Shown here piece by piece: positions 52,525-61,145 of a stretch of 64,000 bases of DNA; position 1 is the stretch's first letter; each line of letters starts with the position of its first letter. The DNA lies in contig NZ_CALPDF010000014.1 in assembly GCF_943193175.1 (NCBI RefSeq), forward strand, positions 1-64,000, read 5' to 3'. The translations under genes and the position numbers were made by a program. The notes below the pieces were generated by a model. It did no database searches, was not told the origin of the DNA, and saw nothing but the letters and a program-made list of their open reading frames with translations. This stretch comes from Neobacillus muris (GTDB taxonomy: Bacteria > Bacillota > Bacilli > Bacillales > Cytobacillaceae).

Positions 52525-54129
52525 GTGTTGATTTTGTCTAAAATCTTGAAAACAAAACGTAAAAAAAGACAGGATGATAATATTAGACAAAAACTGGATC
52601 CCAATCTGCCAAAGGATTTGCCAATCCTAAGAAGCAGCCAAGATAATATTGTCCGCTTAAAAGAAGAACTTGGAAAGAGTTCAGATGTTGTGATAAGAGA
52701 ATTTAAGGGCAGCAATTATCAAGGTGCCCTCGTATTTATCGATGGTTTGGTCGATAACAAAGTGATAATGGACTTCCTTTTGGAACCTCTAATCGATACA
52801 AAGCCACTGCCAGAAAGAGTGGATATTTTTCAGTATCTCAAGGAACATGCGGTGGCAGCCGGGAGTATTAGTACCATAGAAAATTGGAATCAAATCTACG
52901 ATAATTTATTCTCAGGAAATACGGTTATTTTTATTGACGGATACAATAAAGCAATCAGCGCGGAGACAAAAGGATGGGAAAAAAGATCCATATCCAATCC
53001 GACTACGCAGCTGTCAATCAGAGGTCCTCAGGATGCCTTTACTGAAACACTGAGAACCAATACAGCTTTAATAAGAAGACGGATAAAGAGCCCTAATTTA
53101 TGGATAGAAACCATGAAAATAGGGAAAGTGTCCCAAACGGATACCGCCATTTTATATATAAAAGGGATTGCCAATGAAAAAATAGTCGAGGAAGTAAGGA
53201 AAAGATTAAATCGAATTAATATTGATGAGTTACTCGAATCAGGCTATATTGAGCAATTAATTGAGGACCAAAGCTGGACGACCTTTCCCACAACCTATCA
53301 TACAGAGCGGCCAGATGTTGTTGTATCTCAGTTAGTAGAAGGCAGGGTGGCCATAGTAGTAGACGGATCTCCTTTTGTAATAACGGCTCCGGCCATCTTT
53401 ATCCAGTTTTTTCAGGCCCCTGATGATTATTATTCAAGATTCGATATCTCAACGGGGATCAGACTGCTGAGGATTATTGCCTTCCTGATTGCACTTATCG
53501 GCCCTTCTACATATATTGCTGCTACCACGTTTCACCAAGAAATGATTCCAACCACATTGGTCATTGCAATTGCAGCACAAAGGGAGAATGTTCCATTTCC
53601 GGCATTCGTGGAGGCTTTAATCATGGAAGTAACCTTTGAGATCCTCAGGGAGGCTGGCCTGCGCCTGCCGCGTACGGTGGGACAGGCAGTTTCCATTGTA
53701 GGCGCACTCGTTATCGGCCAAGCGGCAGTACAAGCAGGAATCGTATCGCCAATTATGGTTATTGTGGTTTCCATAACCGCAATAGCCAACTTTTCCACAC
53801 CGGTTTTCGCAATGGCGATTGCCGCTAGGCTCCTGAGGTTTGTGTTAATGGGGCTTGCCACAATTTTAGGCTTTTATGGAATGATGTTAGGCCTCATGTT
53901 TATGTCGATCCATTTATGCTCCATCCGCTCCTTTGGGGTTCCTTATATGATGCCATTAGCACCATTTAATATTCGAAATCAACAGGATGTATTTGTCCGG
54001 TTCCCCATATGGCAGTTTACCAATCGGCCGCCTTTTATCAGTAAAGGAAATATCGCCAGAATCGGACAAAACCAGAAACCAGGCCCGCCTGATCCCCATG
54101 ATGATCGTTCAAAGGGTGAAAAATCATGA
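52525..54129 (+). CDS. Spore germination receptor subunit A (GerA family), operon 2
   Basis: The A subunit of a second germinant receptor, 535 aa if started at GTG 52525 (aggcgga upstream; a TTG 18 nt earlier lacks a site). The N-terminal segment is Lys/Arg-rich (KTKRKKRQDDN), followed by the soluble domain with GPQDAFTETLRTNT and TERPDVVVS. The membrane region starts near residue 310 and has PFPAFVEALIM and RLPRTVGQAVSIVG. It is longer than the operon 1 subunit and has a hydrophilic C-terminal tail. It overlaps the C subunit gene by 4 nt. Confidence 0.92.
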   Translation: MLILSKILKTKRKKRQDDNIRQKLDPNLPKDLPILRSSQDNIVRLKEELGKSSDVVIREFKGSNYQGALVFIDGLVDNKVIMDFLLEPLIDTKPLPERVDIFQYLKEHAVAAGSISTIENWNQIYDNLFSGNTVIFIDGYNKAISAETKGWEKRSISNPTTQLSIRGPQDAFTETLRTNTALIRRRIKSPNLWIETMKIGKVSQTDTAILYIKGIANEKIVEEVRKRLNRINIDELLESGYIEQLIEDQSWTTFPTTYHTERPDVVVSQLVEGRVAIVVDGSPFVITAPAIFIQFFQAPDDYYSRFDISTGIRLLRIIAFLIALIGPSTYIAATTFHQEMIPTTLVIAIAAQRENVPFPAFVEALIMEVTFEILREAGLRLPRTVGQAVSIVGALVIGQAAVQAGIVSPIMVIVVSITAIANFSTPVFAMAIAARLLRFVLMGLATILGFYGMMLGLMFMSIHLCSIRSFGVPYMMPLAPFNIRNQQDVFVRFPIWQFTNRPPFISKGNIARIGQNQKPGPPDPHDDRSKGEKS

Positions 54130-55334
54130 GAAAAGGGTTAATTTTTGTATCTTCCATTGTCATCATGATCCCATTTTTAACAGCCTGTTGGAACCAGAAA
54201 GAGCTGACGGATCTTGCCTTTGTGATGGCTATGGGTGTTGACAAGGGAAAGGAGAAAAAGTTTGAAGTTTCCTTTCAAATTGTGAATCCCGGCAATGTTG
54301 CACCAGGGCAAATAGGAGGGGGACAAGGGCTTCCGATTGCCGTATATAAAAGTACGGGAGACACGTTAACAGAAGCCGCAAGAGCTGCGACAAAGAAGGT
54401 TTCAAGACGTCTTTATTATGCGCATACCAACTTGGTGATTATCAGTGATGATGTAGCTAAGAAGGATTTGCTGCTCTTATTGGATGCGATGGACCGGGAC
54501 CCAGAATTTCGGACAACTACCGAATTAATTATCGCTAAGGGGAAAACAAGGGCAGAAGATCTTGTTTCAGCCCTAACCATCCTTGACAAACTTCCGGTTA
54601 ACAAAATTACGAAGGAAATACAATCTACTGAAAAAATGCTGGGTGAAAATATGAGTATTAATATAGATGATTTTATTACGAATTTAATCAGCAAAGGGAG
54701 AGAACCAATTTTAAACGGGTATAAAGTGGTAGGCAAAATAGATAAAGTAAACCAAGCTGTCAATCTAAAAAAAACAACCACAGACGCTTATCTGGCAGCA
54801 GACGGTTTAGCCGTGTTTAAAGATGGGAAGCTTCGTGGATGGATAAACAACAATAATGCCCGCGGAGTGCTTTGGATCTTAAATAAGGTGGAAGGAACGG
54901 GGATTAATCTAACATGGAAGGATATGAAAAATGCTATTTCCATTGCTCTTATTCGATCGAAAACAAAGGTTTCGGCCCAATTTAAAGGCGGCAAACCAAT
55001 GATAAATGTAAAGATAGAAAACGAGGGATGGGTCAGTGAGGTAAATACAGCGATTGATTTAACCAATCCAAAAGAAATTGAAAAAATTGAATCCATTTTG
55101 ATGGAAGAAACGAAGAAACAGATCCTTACTTCGGTCAAAAAAGCGCAGAAATTAAAGGTGGATATCTTTGGGTTTGGAGAAAAAATCCACCTTGAAAATC
55201 CTAAACGCTGGAAAATGCTTCAGAAAAACTGGGATGAGGAATTTTCCAAACTTCAAGTGAATGTGGAGGTGGAATCGTACATTCGCAGAGAAGGAATCCG
55301 GACAAAACCGTTTTGGAGCGAATTTAGTAAATGA
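54126..55334 (+). CDS. Spore germination receptor lipoprotein C, operon 2
   Basis: A 402-aa lipoprotein (signal peptide with lipobox LTAC, Cys near residue 21) beginning the mature part with WNQKELTDLAFVMAMGVDKG, the GerC family start. The C-terminal domain has KVDIFGFGEKIH, matching the conserved FGFG block. The gene order here is A-C-B, unlike operon 1, where the C gene is last. Its start overlaps subunit A by 4 nt. Confidence 0.92.
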   Translation: MRKGLIFVSSIVIMIPFLTACWNQKELTDLAFVMAMGVDKGKEKKFEVSFQIVNPGNVAPGQIGGGQGLPIAVYKSTGDTLTEAARAATKKVSRRLYYAHTNLVIISDDVAKKDLLLLLDAMDRDPEFRTTTELIIAKGKTRAEDLVSALTILDKLPVNKITKEIQSTEKMLGENMSINIDDFITNLISKGREPILNGYKVVGKIDKVNQAVNLKKTTTDAYLAADGLAVFKDGKLRGWINNNNARGVLWILNKVEGTGINLTWKDMKNAISIALIRSKTKVSAQFKGGKPMINVKIENEGWVSEVNTAIDLTNPKEIEKIESILMEETKKQILTSVKKAQKLKVDIFGFGEKIHLENPKRWKMLQKNWDEEFSKLQVNVEVESYIRREGIRTKPFWSEFSK

Positions 55335-55354
55335 CCCTAGGAAGTGGGGACCAA

Positions 55355-56482
55355 ATGGAACAGACAAAAATTAATGCTACACAACTATTTGTTTTAGTTG
55401 TCTTATTTGAAATGGGCAGTGCCATTCTAGTCGGACTTGGAACAAACGCCAAACAAGACGCCTGGCTAGCTATTTTATTGGGTTTAGTCGGCGGACTTTT
55501 GGTGTTTCTTGTTTATTATAGGTTATATCTTTATTATCAGGATCTTCCTTTTACCAGTTATGTGCAAAAAATTGTCGGGAAGTGGATGGGACGTCTCATT
55601 GGCTTAATGTATGTGGTTTACTTTATGTATTGTGCTGCCCGGGTTTTACGAGACTTTGGCGAACTCCTGTTATCTACCATATATACCAACACTCCCTTGA
55701 TAGTGATCAATTGCTTGATGATGCTGACGATCATTTATGCGACTTATAAAGGGCTAGAGGTTTTTGCAAGAGTGGGGGAGCTATATTTTCTTGTCGTCTA
55801 TTTAATAGCTGTAGCGGGATTCATTTTGATTTTGGCATCAGGATTAATTCATATAAGTAATTTAAAACCAATATTAGAAAATGGTATTATGCCAGTGGTA
55901 AAAACAGCTTTAGGGGAAACCCTGAATTTTCCATTCGGTGAAATGGTTGTCTTTACCATGATTCTTCCACACTTGAATGAGTCAAAAAAGGTTAAACTGG
56001 TTTGCTTGAGCGGCATAGCCCTAAGCGGGATTAATATTGTCATTACAACCATCGTTAATATTACAGCCTTAGGGACCGACCTTTTTGAGAGAGCCAATTT
56101 TCCGTTATTATCAACAATTAGTAAAATTCAATTAGCCAATTTTATTGAACGGCTTGATGTCTTATTTATGCTCTATTTAGTTGTAGGCGGCTTTTTTAAA
56201 ATTACCATTTTTTTTTATGCGGCCGTGACAGGTGCTGGTGATATTTTTAAAATGAAATCACAGCGGAAACTTGGCTTTCCTATTGGGGTAATCGTGCTAT
56301 TTGCCTCTGTTACCATTGCATCCAATTATGCAGAGCATATTAAAGAGGGATTGGATATAGTGCCGCTTTACCTTCATTGGCCATTTCAAATCATTATTCC
56401 GTCCTTGCTGCTTGTGATTGCATTTTTCCGGAACAGGAAAAAGAACCCCCGCTCCTCAAAAGAAATGAATAAAGACGTATAA
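55355..56482 (+). CDS. Spore germination receptor subunit B (permease), operon 2
   Basis: A polytopic GerB-family permease of about 375 aa with ten hydrophobic helices. The start block KINATQLFVLVVLFEMGSAIL is typical of the family, which usually opens KISxxQLF. ATG 55355 has gtgggga 6 nt upstream; an ATG at 55331 overlapping the previous stop is the alternative. It closes the operon at a terminator. Confidence 0.9.
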   Translation: MEQTKINATQLFVLVVLFEMGSAILVGLGTNAKQDAWLAILLGLVGGLLVFLVYYRLYLYYQDLPFTSYVQKIVGKWMGRLIGLMYVVYFMYCAARVLRDFGELLLSTIYTNTPLIVINCLMMLTIIYATYKGLEVFARVGELYFLVVYLIAVAGFILILASGLIHISNLKPILENGIMPVVKTALGETLNFPFGEMVVFTMILPHLNESKKVKLVCLSGIALSGINIVITTIVNITALGTDLFERANFPLLSTISKIQLANFIERLDVLFMLYLVVGGFFKITIFFYAAVTGAGDIFKMKSQRKLGFPIGVIVLFASVTIASNYAEHIKEGLDIVPLYLHWPFQIIIPSLLLVIAFFRNRKKNPRSSKEMNKDV

Positions 56483-56517
56483 AAAACTGCCTTTCCTAAG
56501 ATAGAAGGGCAGTTTTT
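56483..56517. terminator. Terminator of germination operon 2 (and facing gene)
   Basis: A stem of about 11 bp with one wobble (core aactgcc, 56485-56495 with 56504-56513) is flanked by T and A runs, so it may act in both directions. Confidence 0.8.
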
Positions 56518-56522
56518 ATCGG

Positions 56523-57026
56523 TCAATCGATTCTTTTCCCCATGATAATCAGGTCACGTTCAACACCATCTAATTCAGCCACTCTCGGCAGATGCGCCCA
56601 TTTTTCAAAGCCAAATTTGGTAAACAGCCGAATACTCGGTTCGTTATGGGCAAAAATAAATCCAAGAATGGTTTTAATGTTTAGTTTGGCGCATGCAATT
56701 TCGGCTTTTTCCATAAGGAACCTGCCAAGTTTTTTTCCTCTAAACTGCTCATGGATATAAATGCTGATTTCTGCTGTATGTTGATAGGCTGGCCTTCCAT
56801 AAAATGATTGGAAGCTTAACCAAGCACAAATCTGTCCTTCATCCTCCACAACCCATAATGGGCGGACATCAGGGGAGTGGTCATTAAACCAAGGGATACG
56901 GGTTTCCACAGTAACTGGTTCCACATCAGCCGTTACCATTCTGCTTGGTATGGTGGAATTATAAATCTCAACAATGGCAGGCAAATCATCTAAATTTGCG
57001 TCTCTGATTATTAGTTGGTCGAACAT
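56523..57026 (-). CDS. GNAT acetyltransferase (phosphinothricin acetyltransferase-like)
   Basis: A 167-aa acetyl-CoA-dependent N-acetyltransferase. The order IVEIYNSTI, ISIYIHEQFRGKKLGRFLM (acetyl-CoA loop RGKKLG) and NEPSIRLFTKFGF is that of the Pat/YwnH group, which acetylates phosphinothricin or methionine derivatives. ATG 57026 has gaggag upstream; the open frame extends 15 nt further. It is a single-gene unit. The natural substrate is unknown. Confidence 0.88.
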   Translation of the reverse strand: MFDQLIIRDANLDDLPAIVEIYNSTIPSRMVTADVEPVTVETRIPWFNDHSPDVRPLWVVEDEGQICAWLSFQSFYGRPAYQHTAEISIYIHEQFRGKKLGRFLMEKAEIACAKLNIKTILGFIFAHNEPSIRLFTKFGFEKWAHLPRVAELDGVERDLIIMGKRID

Positions 57027-57138
57027 ATTATGGCTCCTCAAAATTAGTTAGGTAGAAACTTGTAATTATCATAAACTTTGAATCATCTAAAATCAATAAC
57101 AGATATCCGTCAATGGCTGCAAACTTCTTCAAAAATGG

Positions 57139-57179
57139 AGAAAACCTTTTCCCGGTTGATTAAACCGAGAAAAGGTTTT
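57139..57179. repeat. Long near-perfect hairpin
   Basis: A 12-bp perfect outer stem (57139-57150 with 57168-57179, arm gaaaaccttttc) and an inner cggtt/aaccg stem lie between the divergent starts of the acetyltransferase side and the end of the small gene at 57228. On the minus strand it is about 50 nt beyond that small gene's stop and could be its terminator. Confidence 0.6.
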
Positions 57180-57227
57180 CTGTTTGGAATAGTATGATAC
57201 TCCTTTTACCGTTTCATGCCAATTGTT

Positions 57228-57380
57228 TTACCAATGGTGTGCTTTGGCATTGCTCCTTAAGATGTACGTGTTTTGTGTTACCCTTGTTTCTCCATTTACC
57301 TGTGACTTTTGGCGCTTAGGCCTTGTCCATGTATGGTGGAAAAGCTCAGAACGTGAATCTAATCGCTCTCGGTAGGTCAT
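57228..57380 (-). CDS. Small YpzG-like protein (50 aa)
   Basis: A 50-residue basic protein beginning MTYRERLDSRSELFHH and ending ILRSNAKAHHW, with a gaggtga site before the ATG at 57380. The TWTRPKR-SQVNGET-TQ pattern resembles the small Bacillus YpzG family (small acid-soluble-like or spore-associated proteins of unknown role). The open frame extends upstream, but no good start is there. Family match is from memory of the pattern, not a search. Confidence 0.6.
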   Translation of the reverse strand: MTYRERLDSRSELFHHTWTRPKRQKSQVNGETRVTQNTYILRSNAKAHHW

Positions 57381-57568
57381 CCAAATCACCTCATCAAAGG
57401 ATTTTGAAACGATGATATTCACAAAAAGAATATCTGTATTATCTTTTGCAAAACCATTAAAATTAAACGGTAAGATTAAGAATTTTTACCTGGGATCCTT
57501 TTGGAAAAAACTATGATAAAATGATTGGGTTATTACAGACAAAAAATATTTTTCTTTCAAAATACTAC

Positions 57569-57627
57569 TTGTATTTTCAGAAATTTCGAAATAAAATATA
57601 AGTAACATACCAACCGGTAGGTATGTT
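57569..57627 (+). promoter_or_regulatory. Promoter and TetR-type operator of acyl-CoA operon 1
   Basis: TTGTAT (57569-57574), a 17-nt spacer and TAAAAT (57592-57597) form a promoter; the start point would be near 57604. The palindrome at 57604-57627 (arms aacatacc and ggtatgtt around aaccggta, one mismatch) lies on the start point, the position of a repressor. A closely related palindrome is found at 63583-63602. The remaining sequence from 57381 to 57698 is AT-rich and shows nothing else. Confidence 0.7.
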
Positions 57628-57698
57628 TTTTACGATCAAGCATAAAATGAAATAGCTGCAAAAAACTAGATTACAAGAGTAAGAATGGAGGGAAAACG

Positions 57699-58877
57699 AT
57701 GCATTTACGATTAACGGATGAGCAAAAAATGGTTCAGCAAACAATCAGAAGGTTTGTTGAAAAAGAGCTGATGCCTCTTGAAAATGAAGTGCTTAGAAAT
57801 GAGAGGGAGGGAAAACCAAGCCTGCCGACGGGGAAATTGAAAGAACTGCAGCTAAAGGCGAAGGAAGCAGGATTTTGGGGGATAAATACCCCTGAGGAAT
57901 ATGGTGGAGCGAACCTCGGCCAAATGATGATGGCCATCGTTTACATGGAGGTATCCAAGACATTCGTTCCATTCTCATTTGGCGGTTCTGCAGATAATAT
58001 CCTCTATTATGGCAATGAGGAACAAAAGGAAAAATATCTGATTCCAACTATTAACGGCGAAAAGAAATCGTGCTTTGCCATGACTGAACCTGGAGCGGGG
58101 TCTGATACACAAAATATTAAGATGACAGCAGTAAAAGACGGGGATCATTGGGTATTAAATGGTGAAAAGACCTTTATTACCGGAGGAAATGAAGCAGACT
58201 TTGTAATGGCGATGGCCATTACAGATAAAGAACTTCATCAGAAATCAAAAGGCCGGGAAGGCGTCACTTGCTTCATTGTTGACCGTGACATGGGCTGGAA
58301 ATCAGAGTATATACATACCATGGGAGAATGGGGTCCAGCCGGGTTAGTATTTGATAATGTCAGGGTTCCTGAGGAAAATATCCTTGGCGAATTGCACAAA
58401 GGCTATAATCTTGGGCTGGAATGGATTGGATTTGCCCGCTGGGTGGTAGGAGCCAGGGCAGTTGGGACAGCGGAAAGATTGCTGCAAATGGCAATTGATT
58501 ATGCAAAAGAACGGGTAACCTTTGGCAAACCGATAGCTGAGCGTCAGGCAATTCAATGGATGATTGCTGACTGTGCGGTGGACCTTGAAGCAGCTAGGTG
58601 GCTGGCGTTAAATGCTGCATGGACCCTGGATCAAGGTGAAGATAACCGCCATCTTGCATCGATGGCAAAACTTTACGGAGCCAATATGGGCAATCGGGTA
58701 GTCGATAAGGTACTGCAAATTCATGGCGGTATGGGATATACAAGAGAATTGCCAATCGAGCGCTGGTACCGTGAGGCAAGATTGTGGAGAATTTATGATG
58801 GTACCGACGAAATACAGCGCATGATTATTTCTCGAAATCTCATTAAAGGCCATGTGAAAATAGGTCAATATATTTAA
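57699..58877 (+). CDS. Acyl-CoA dehydrogenase 1
   Basis: FAD-dependent acyl-CoA dehydrogenase, 392 aa, with all three ACAD regions: helical N-terminal domain, beta domain (FAMTEPGAGSDTQN and GEKTFITGG), and C-terminal helical domain (RVTFGKPIAERQAIQWM, IHGGMGYTRELPIE). The position of the catalytic Glu in short- and medium-chain enzymes (YEGT) is Asp here (YDGTDEIQ); the base may lie elsewhere, as in several CaiA-like and isovaleryl-CoA enzymes. The start has atggaggg upstream. First gene of an operon for acyl-CoA degradation. Confidence 0.93.
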   Translation: MHLRLTDEQKMVQQTIRRFVEKELMPLENEVLRNEREGKPSLPTGKLKELQLKAKEAGFWGINTPEEYGGANLGQMMMAIVYMEVSKTFVPFSFGGSADNILYYGNEEQKEKYLIPTINGEKKSCFAMTEPGAGSDTQNIKMTAVKDGDHWVLNGEKTFITGGNEADFVMAMAITDKELHQKSKGREGVTCFIVDRDMGWKSEYIHTMGEWGPAGLVFDNVRVPEENILGELHKGYNLGLEWIGFARWVVGARAVGTAERLLQMAIDYAKERVTFGKPIAERQAIQWMIADCAVDLEAARWLALNAAWTLDQGEDNRHLASMAKLYGANMGNRVVDKVLQIHGGMGYTRELPIERWYREARLWRIYDGTDEIQRMIISRNLIKGHVKIGQYI

Positions 58878-58885
58878 GTAATTTT

Positions 58886-58899
58886 TGTAAGCGTTATCT
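58886..58899 (+). promoter_or_regulatory. Candidate cre site (CcpA)
   Basis: tgtaagcgttatct matches the CcpA consensus TGWAARCGYTWNCW at every position. It lies between the first dehydrogenase and the SDR, where a bound CcpA could block elongation when glucose is present. Confidence 0.55.
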
Positions 58900-58929
58900 T
58901 TAGGATGATGATTATAGGAGGAATGAAAA

Positions 58930-59694
58930 ATGGCAGGAAGATTTGAAGGTAAAGTGGCATTTGTGACAGGGGGAAGCCGCGGAATTGGTAAAGGCATTGT
59001 TGAGCATTTTGCAGAAGAAGGGGCAAAAGTCGCATTTATCGATTTAAATGAGGAAGCGTTAGCTGAAACAACCAGCGAATTAAAAGAAAAAGGCTATGAA
59101 GTTTATTCAAAGGTGGCAAACGTGGCAGACGCCGAGCAGGTTGAAAATGTGGCGAAAGAGATTTATGACACTTTTGGTTCCGTTGACATTTTGGTCAACA
59201 ACGCAGGGGTGATTCGCGATAACCTGCTATTTAAAATGACAGATTCTGACTGGCAGACAGTTATGGATGTTCACTTAAAAGGTTCATTTAATGCTGCACG
59301 GGCCGTTCAAAAATACATGGTGGAAAAGAAATATGGCCGGATTATCAATATTTCCTCTACCTCCGCTCTAGGAAACCGCGGCCAAGCAAACTATGCAGCT
59401 GCGAAAGCTGGCTTGCAGGGATTTACAAAAACATTGGCAATCGAATTGGGGAGATATGGAATTACTGCTAACTCCGTTGCACCTGGATTTATTGAAACCG
59501 ATATGACCAAGGCAACCGCTGAGCGGATTGGCATTCCATTTGAAAAGCTGATTGAAGCCAGTGTTTCTGCGATTCCTGTCGGCAGAAGCGGCAAACCTGC
59601 AGATATTGCCAATGCTGTCGCTTTCTTTGCTGATGAGAAATCGTCCTTTGTGAACGGCCAAGTCATTTATGTTGCCGGCGGACCAAAATGCTAA
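58930..59694 (+). CDS. FabG-like 3-oxoacyl reductase / (R)-3-hydroxyacyl-CoA dehydrogenase
   Basis: A classical SDR of 254 aa with TGGSRGIG (NAD(P) site, residues 12-19), NNAGVIRD, ISSTSALGN (catalytic Ser) and YAAAKAG (Tyr-Lys). Its closest style is FabG. In a degradative operon lacking the usual two-domain FadB enzyme, it probably oxidises (R)-3-hydroxyacyl-CoA to the 3-oxo form. The start has aggagg upstream. Substrate length is unknown. Confidence 0.88.
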   Translation: MAGRFEGKVAFVTGGSRGIGKGIVEHFAEEGAKVAFIDLNEEALAETTSELKEKGYEVYSKVANVADAEQVENVAKEIYDTFGSVDILVNNAGVIRDNLLFKMTDSDWQTVMDVHLKGSFNAARAVQKYMVEKKYGRIINISSTSALGNRGQANYAAAKAGLQGFTKTLAIELGRYGITANSVAPGFIETDMTKATAERIGIPFEKLIEASVSAIPVGRSGKPADIANAVAFFADEKSSFVNGQVIYVAGGPKC

Positions 59695-59711
59695 TAAAGG
59701 GGTGAATAGAT

Positions 59712-60161
59712 TTGTTCAAGGATCAGATTGGCAAACAATCAAACAAGGTAAAGAACACGGTTGAAAGAGGAGCCGTCAAAAAATTTGCAGAAGCAATCGG
59801 GGATCTTCATCCGATTTTCGTTGATGAAGCAACTGGCAAAAATTCCCGCTATCAGGCTAACATTGCTCCGCCTACATTCCCGCGAGTGTTTGAATATGGG
59901 GTCATCGAAGGGATGAATCTGCCTAATAAAGGATTAATCCATGGAGAACAGACGTTTCATTATGTCCGCCCCTTATTAGTTGGCGAAGACGTTTATTGTT
60001 TTTCAAAAGTAAAAGATTATTTTGAGAAAAAAGGGAACTTTGGGGAAATGGGATTTCTGGTACTTGAAAACTACGGTGAAGATGCACAAGGGAACCTGAT
60101 CTTCAGTTCAACCTCAACCATTGTCATTTCGGAAGCAGTGAGGAAGGTGTTGGTCCGATGA
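59712..60161 (+). CDS. MaoC-like dehydratase, N-type subunit
   Basis: A 149-aa hot-dog-fold protein of the MaoC N-terminal type (FAS1-like dehydratase), with the blocks YQANIAPPTFPRV and LIHGEQTFHYVRPLLVGED. This half lacks the catalytic Asp-His pair and normally pairs with a catalytic MaoC subunit, as in mycobacterial HadA-HadB and ChsH1-ChsH2. The TTG start has aaggggtg upstream. It overlaps the next gene by 4 nt. Confidence 0.85.
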   Translation: MFKDQIGKQSNKVKNTVERGAVKKFAEAIGDLHPIFVDEATGKNSRYQANIAPPTFPRVFEYGVIEGMNLPNKGLIHGEQTFHYVRPLLVGEDVYCFSKVKDYFEKKGNFGEMGFLVLENYGEDAQGNLIFSSTSTIVISEAVRKVLVR

Positions 60162-60559
60162 TCACAATTTCACAATTGAATGTGGGTGATTCCCTAAAGG
60201 AGATTCAACTCAAACCGGTTTCAAGGATTGATCTAATCAAATATGCCGGAGCTTCAGGTGATTTCAATCCAATCCATACGATTGATGACGAGGCGGCTAA
60301 AGCGGGGCTGCCAGGCATTATTGCCCACGGCATGTGGACAATGGGAAACTTGGCAAAATTGTTTACTGAATTTTACCAGGAAGGATTCCTCAAAGATTAC
60401 TCCATCCGGTTTAAAAACATGGTGTTTTTAAATGATGTGATCACCTTACAGGCAGAACTAAAGGAAAAAGCGGAAAAGCAGCTGCGGTTTTCCGTGCTGG
60501 CCGTCAATCAAAACGGCAAGGAAGTAATAAAGGGTGAAGCGGTATATCAGCTTTACTAA
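60158..60559 (+). CDS. MaoC-like (R)-specific enoyl-CoA hydratase, catalytic subunit
   Basis: A 133-aa hot-dog-fold hydratase with the catalytic block ASGDFNPIHTIDDEAA (Asp and His) followed by GIIAHGMWTMG. Such enzymes hydrate trans-2-enoyl-CoA to (R)-3-hydroxyacyl-CoA. The start is coupled to the preceding N-type subunit by a 4-nt overlap, so the two probably form a heterodimer. Confidence 0.9.
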   Translation: MITISQLNVGDSLKEIQLKPVSRIDLIKYAGASGDFNPIHTIDDEAAKAGLPGIIAHGMWTMGNLAKLFTEFYQEGFLKDYSIRFKNMVFLNDVITLQAELKEKAEKQLRFSVLAVNQNGKEVIKGEAVYQLY

Positions 60560-60667
60560 AACAGCGAATAAGGTTGAACACTTTTGACCCGGCACTAAAG
60601 ATTGGCAACTTTCTCTTAATGCTGGGTTCATTGCTATTTGTGGAAAATCCTATAAAGGAATGATGAT

Positions 60668-60950
60668 ATGCCTGTACAAATGAAAGTAAACTATAAACCG
60701 CCTATATTCTCAACTGTGGAAGAAGAACGGCTGCATTTGAAACAAAAATTAGCCGCGGCCTTCCGTCTATTTTCAAAGTTTGGATTTGATGAAGGTGTGG
60801 CAGGGCATATAACGGCAAGGGATCCTGAAGGCGTGACCATTTTTGGGTTAATCCGTACGGCATGCATTTTAGCCAGATAAAAGCATCGGATTTAATTCTT
60901 TGTAATCATATTGGTGAGGTCGTTGAAGGAGATTACCCGGTCAATCGGGC
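60668..60950 (+). pseudogene. Class II aldolase/adducin family, N-terminal remnant
   Basis: The first frame (from ATG 60668) reads [20 protein letters not shown] then [13 protein letters not shown], the start of a class II aldolase-like protein. Near 60829-60840 the reading shifts: the family sequence continues in another frame as [20 protein letters not shown] and on to NHIGEVVEGDYPVNRA (to about 60950). The metal-binding His region and C-terminus are missing, so the gene is dead. Confidence 0.8.
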
Positions 60951-61142
60951 CAGGTTACCAGAAATCATCATACCTCTATGCTGCAGGACAAGTGGAAAGG
61001 CAAAGTGCTTGAACTTGAGTCCATATGCGGCTGCCTAGTCAAAAAAGGCAGACAATCAGCTGTTCCAACTCCTGTTATCGAAACTATCTATCATCTATTA
61101 AACTACCAGACTAATGGAAATTACTCGTGTGGAGAGGGATAA
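60951..61142 (+). pseudogene. Ketopantoate reductase (PanE/ApbA family), C-terminal remnant
   Basis: In the frame from about 60960 to the stop at 61140-61142, the peptide HTSMLQDKWKGKVLELES followed by GRQSAVPTPVIETIYHLL matches the C-terminal end of 2-dehydropantoate 2-reductases (TSMLQD-x-G-x-EID ... GIPTPVNETLY). No N-terminal half is present. It is joined directly to the aldolase remnant, pointing to an internal deletion that fused two neighbouring genes. Confidence 0.75.
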
Positions 61143-61145
61143 TCA

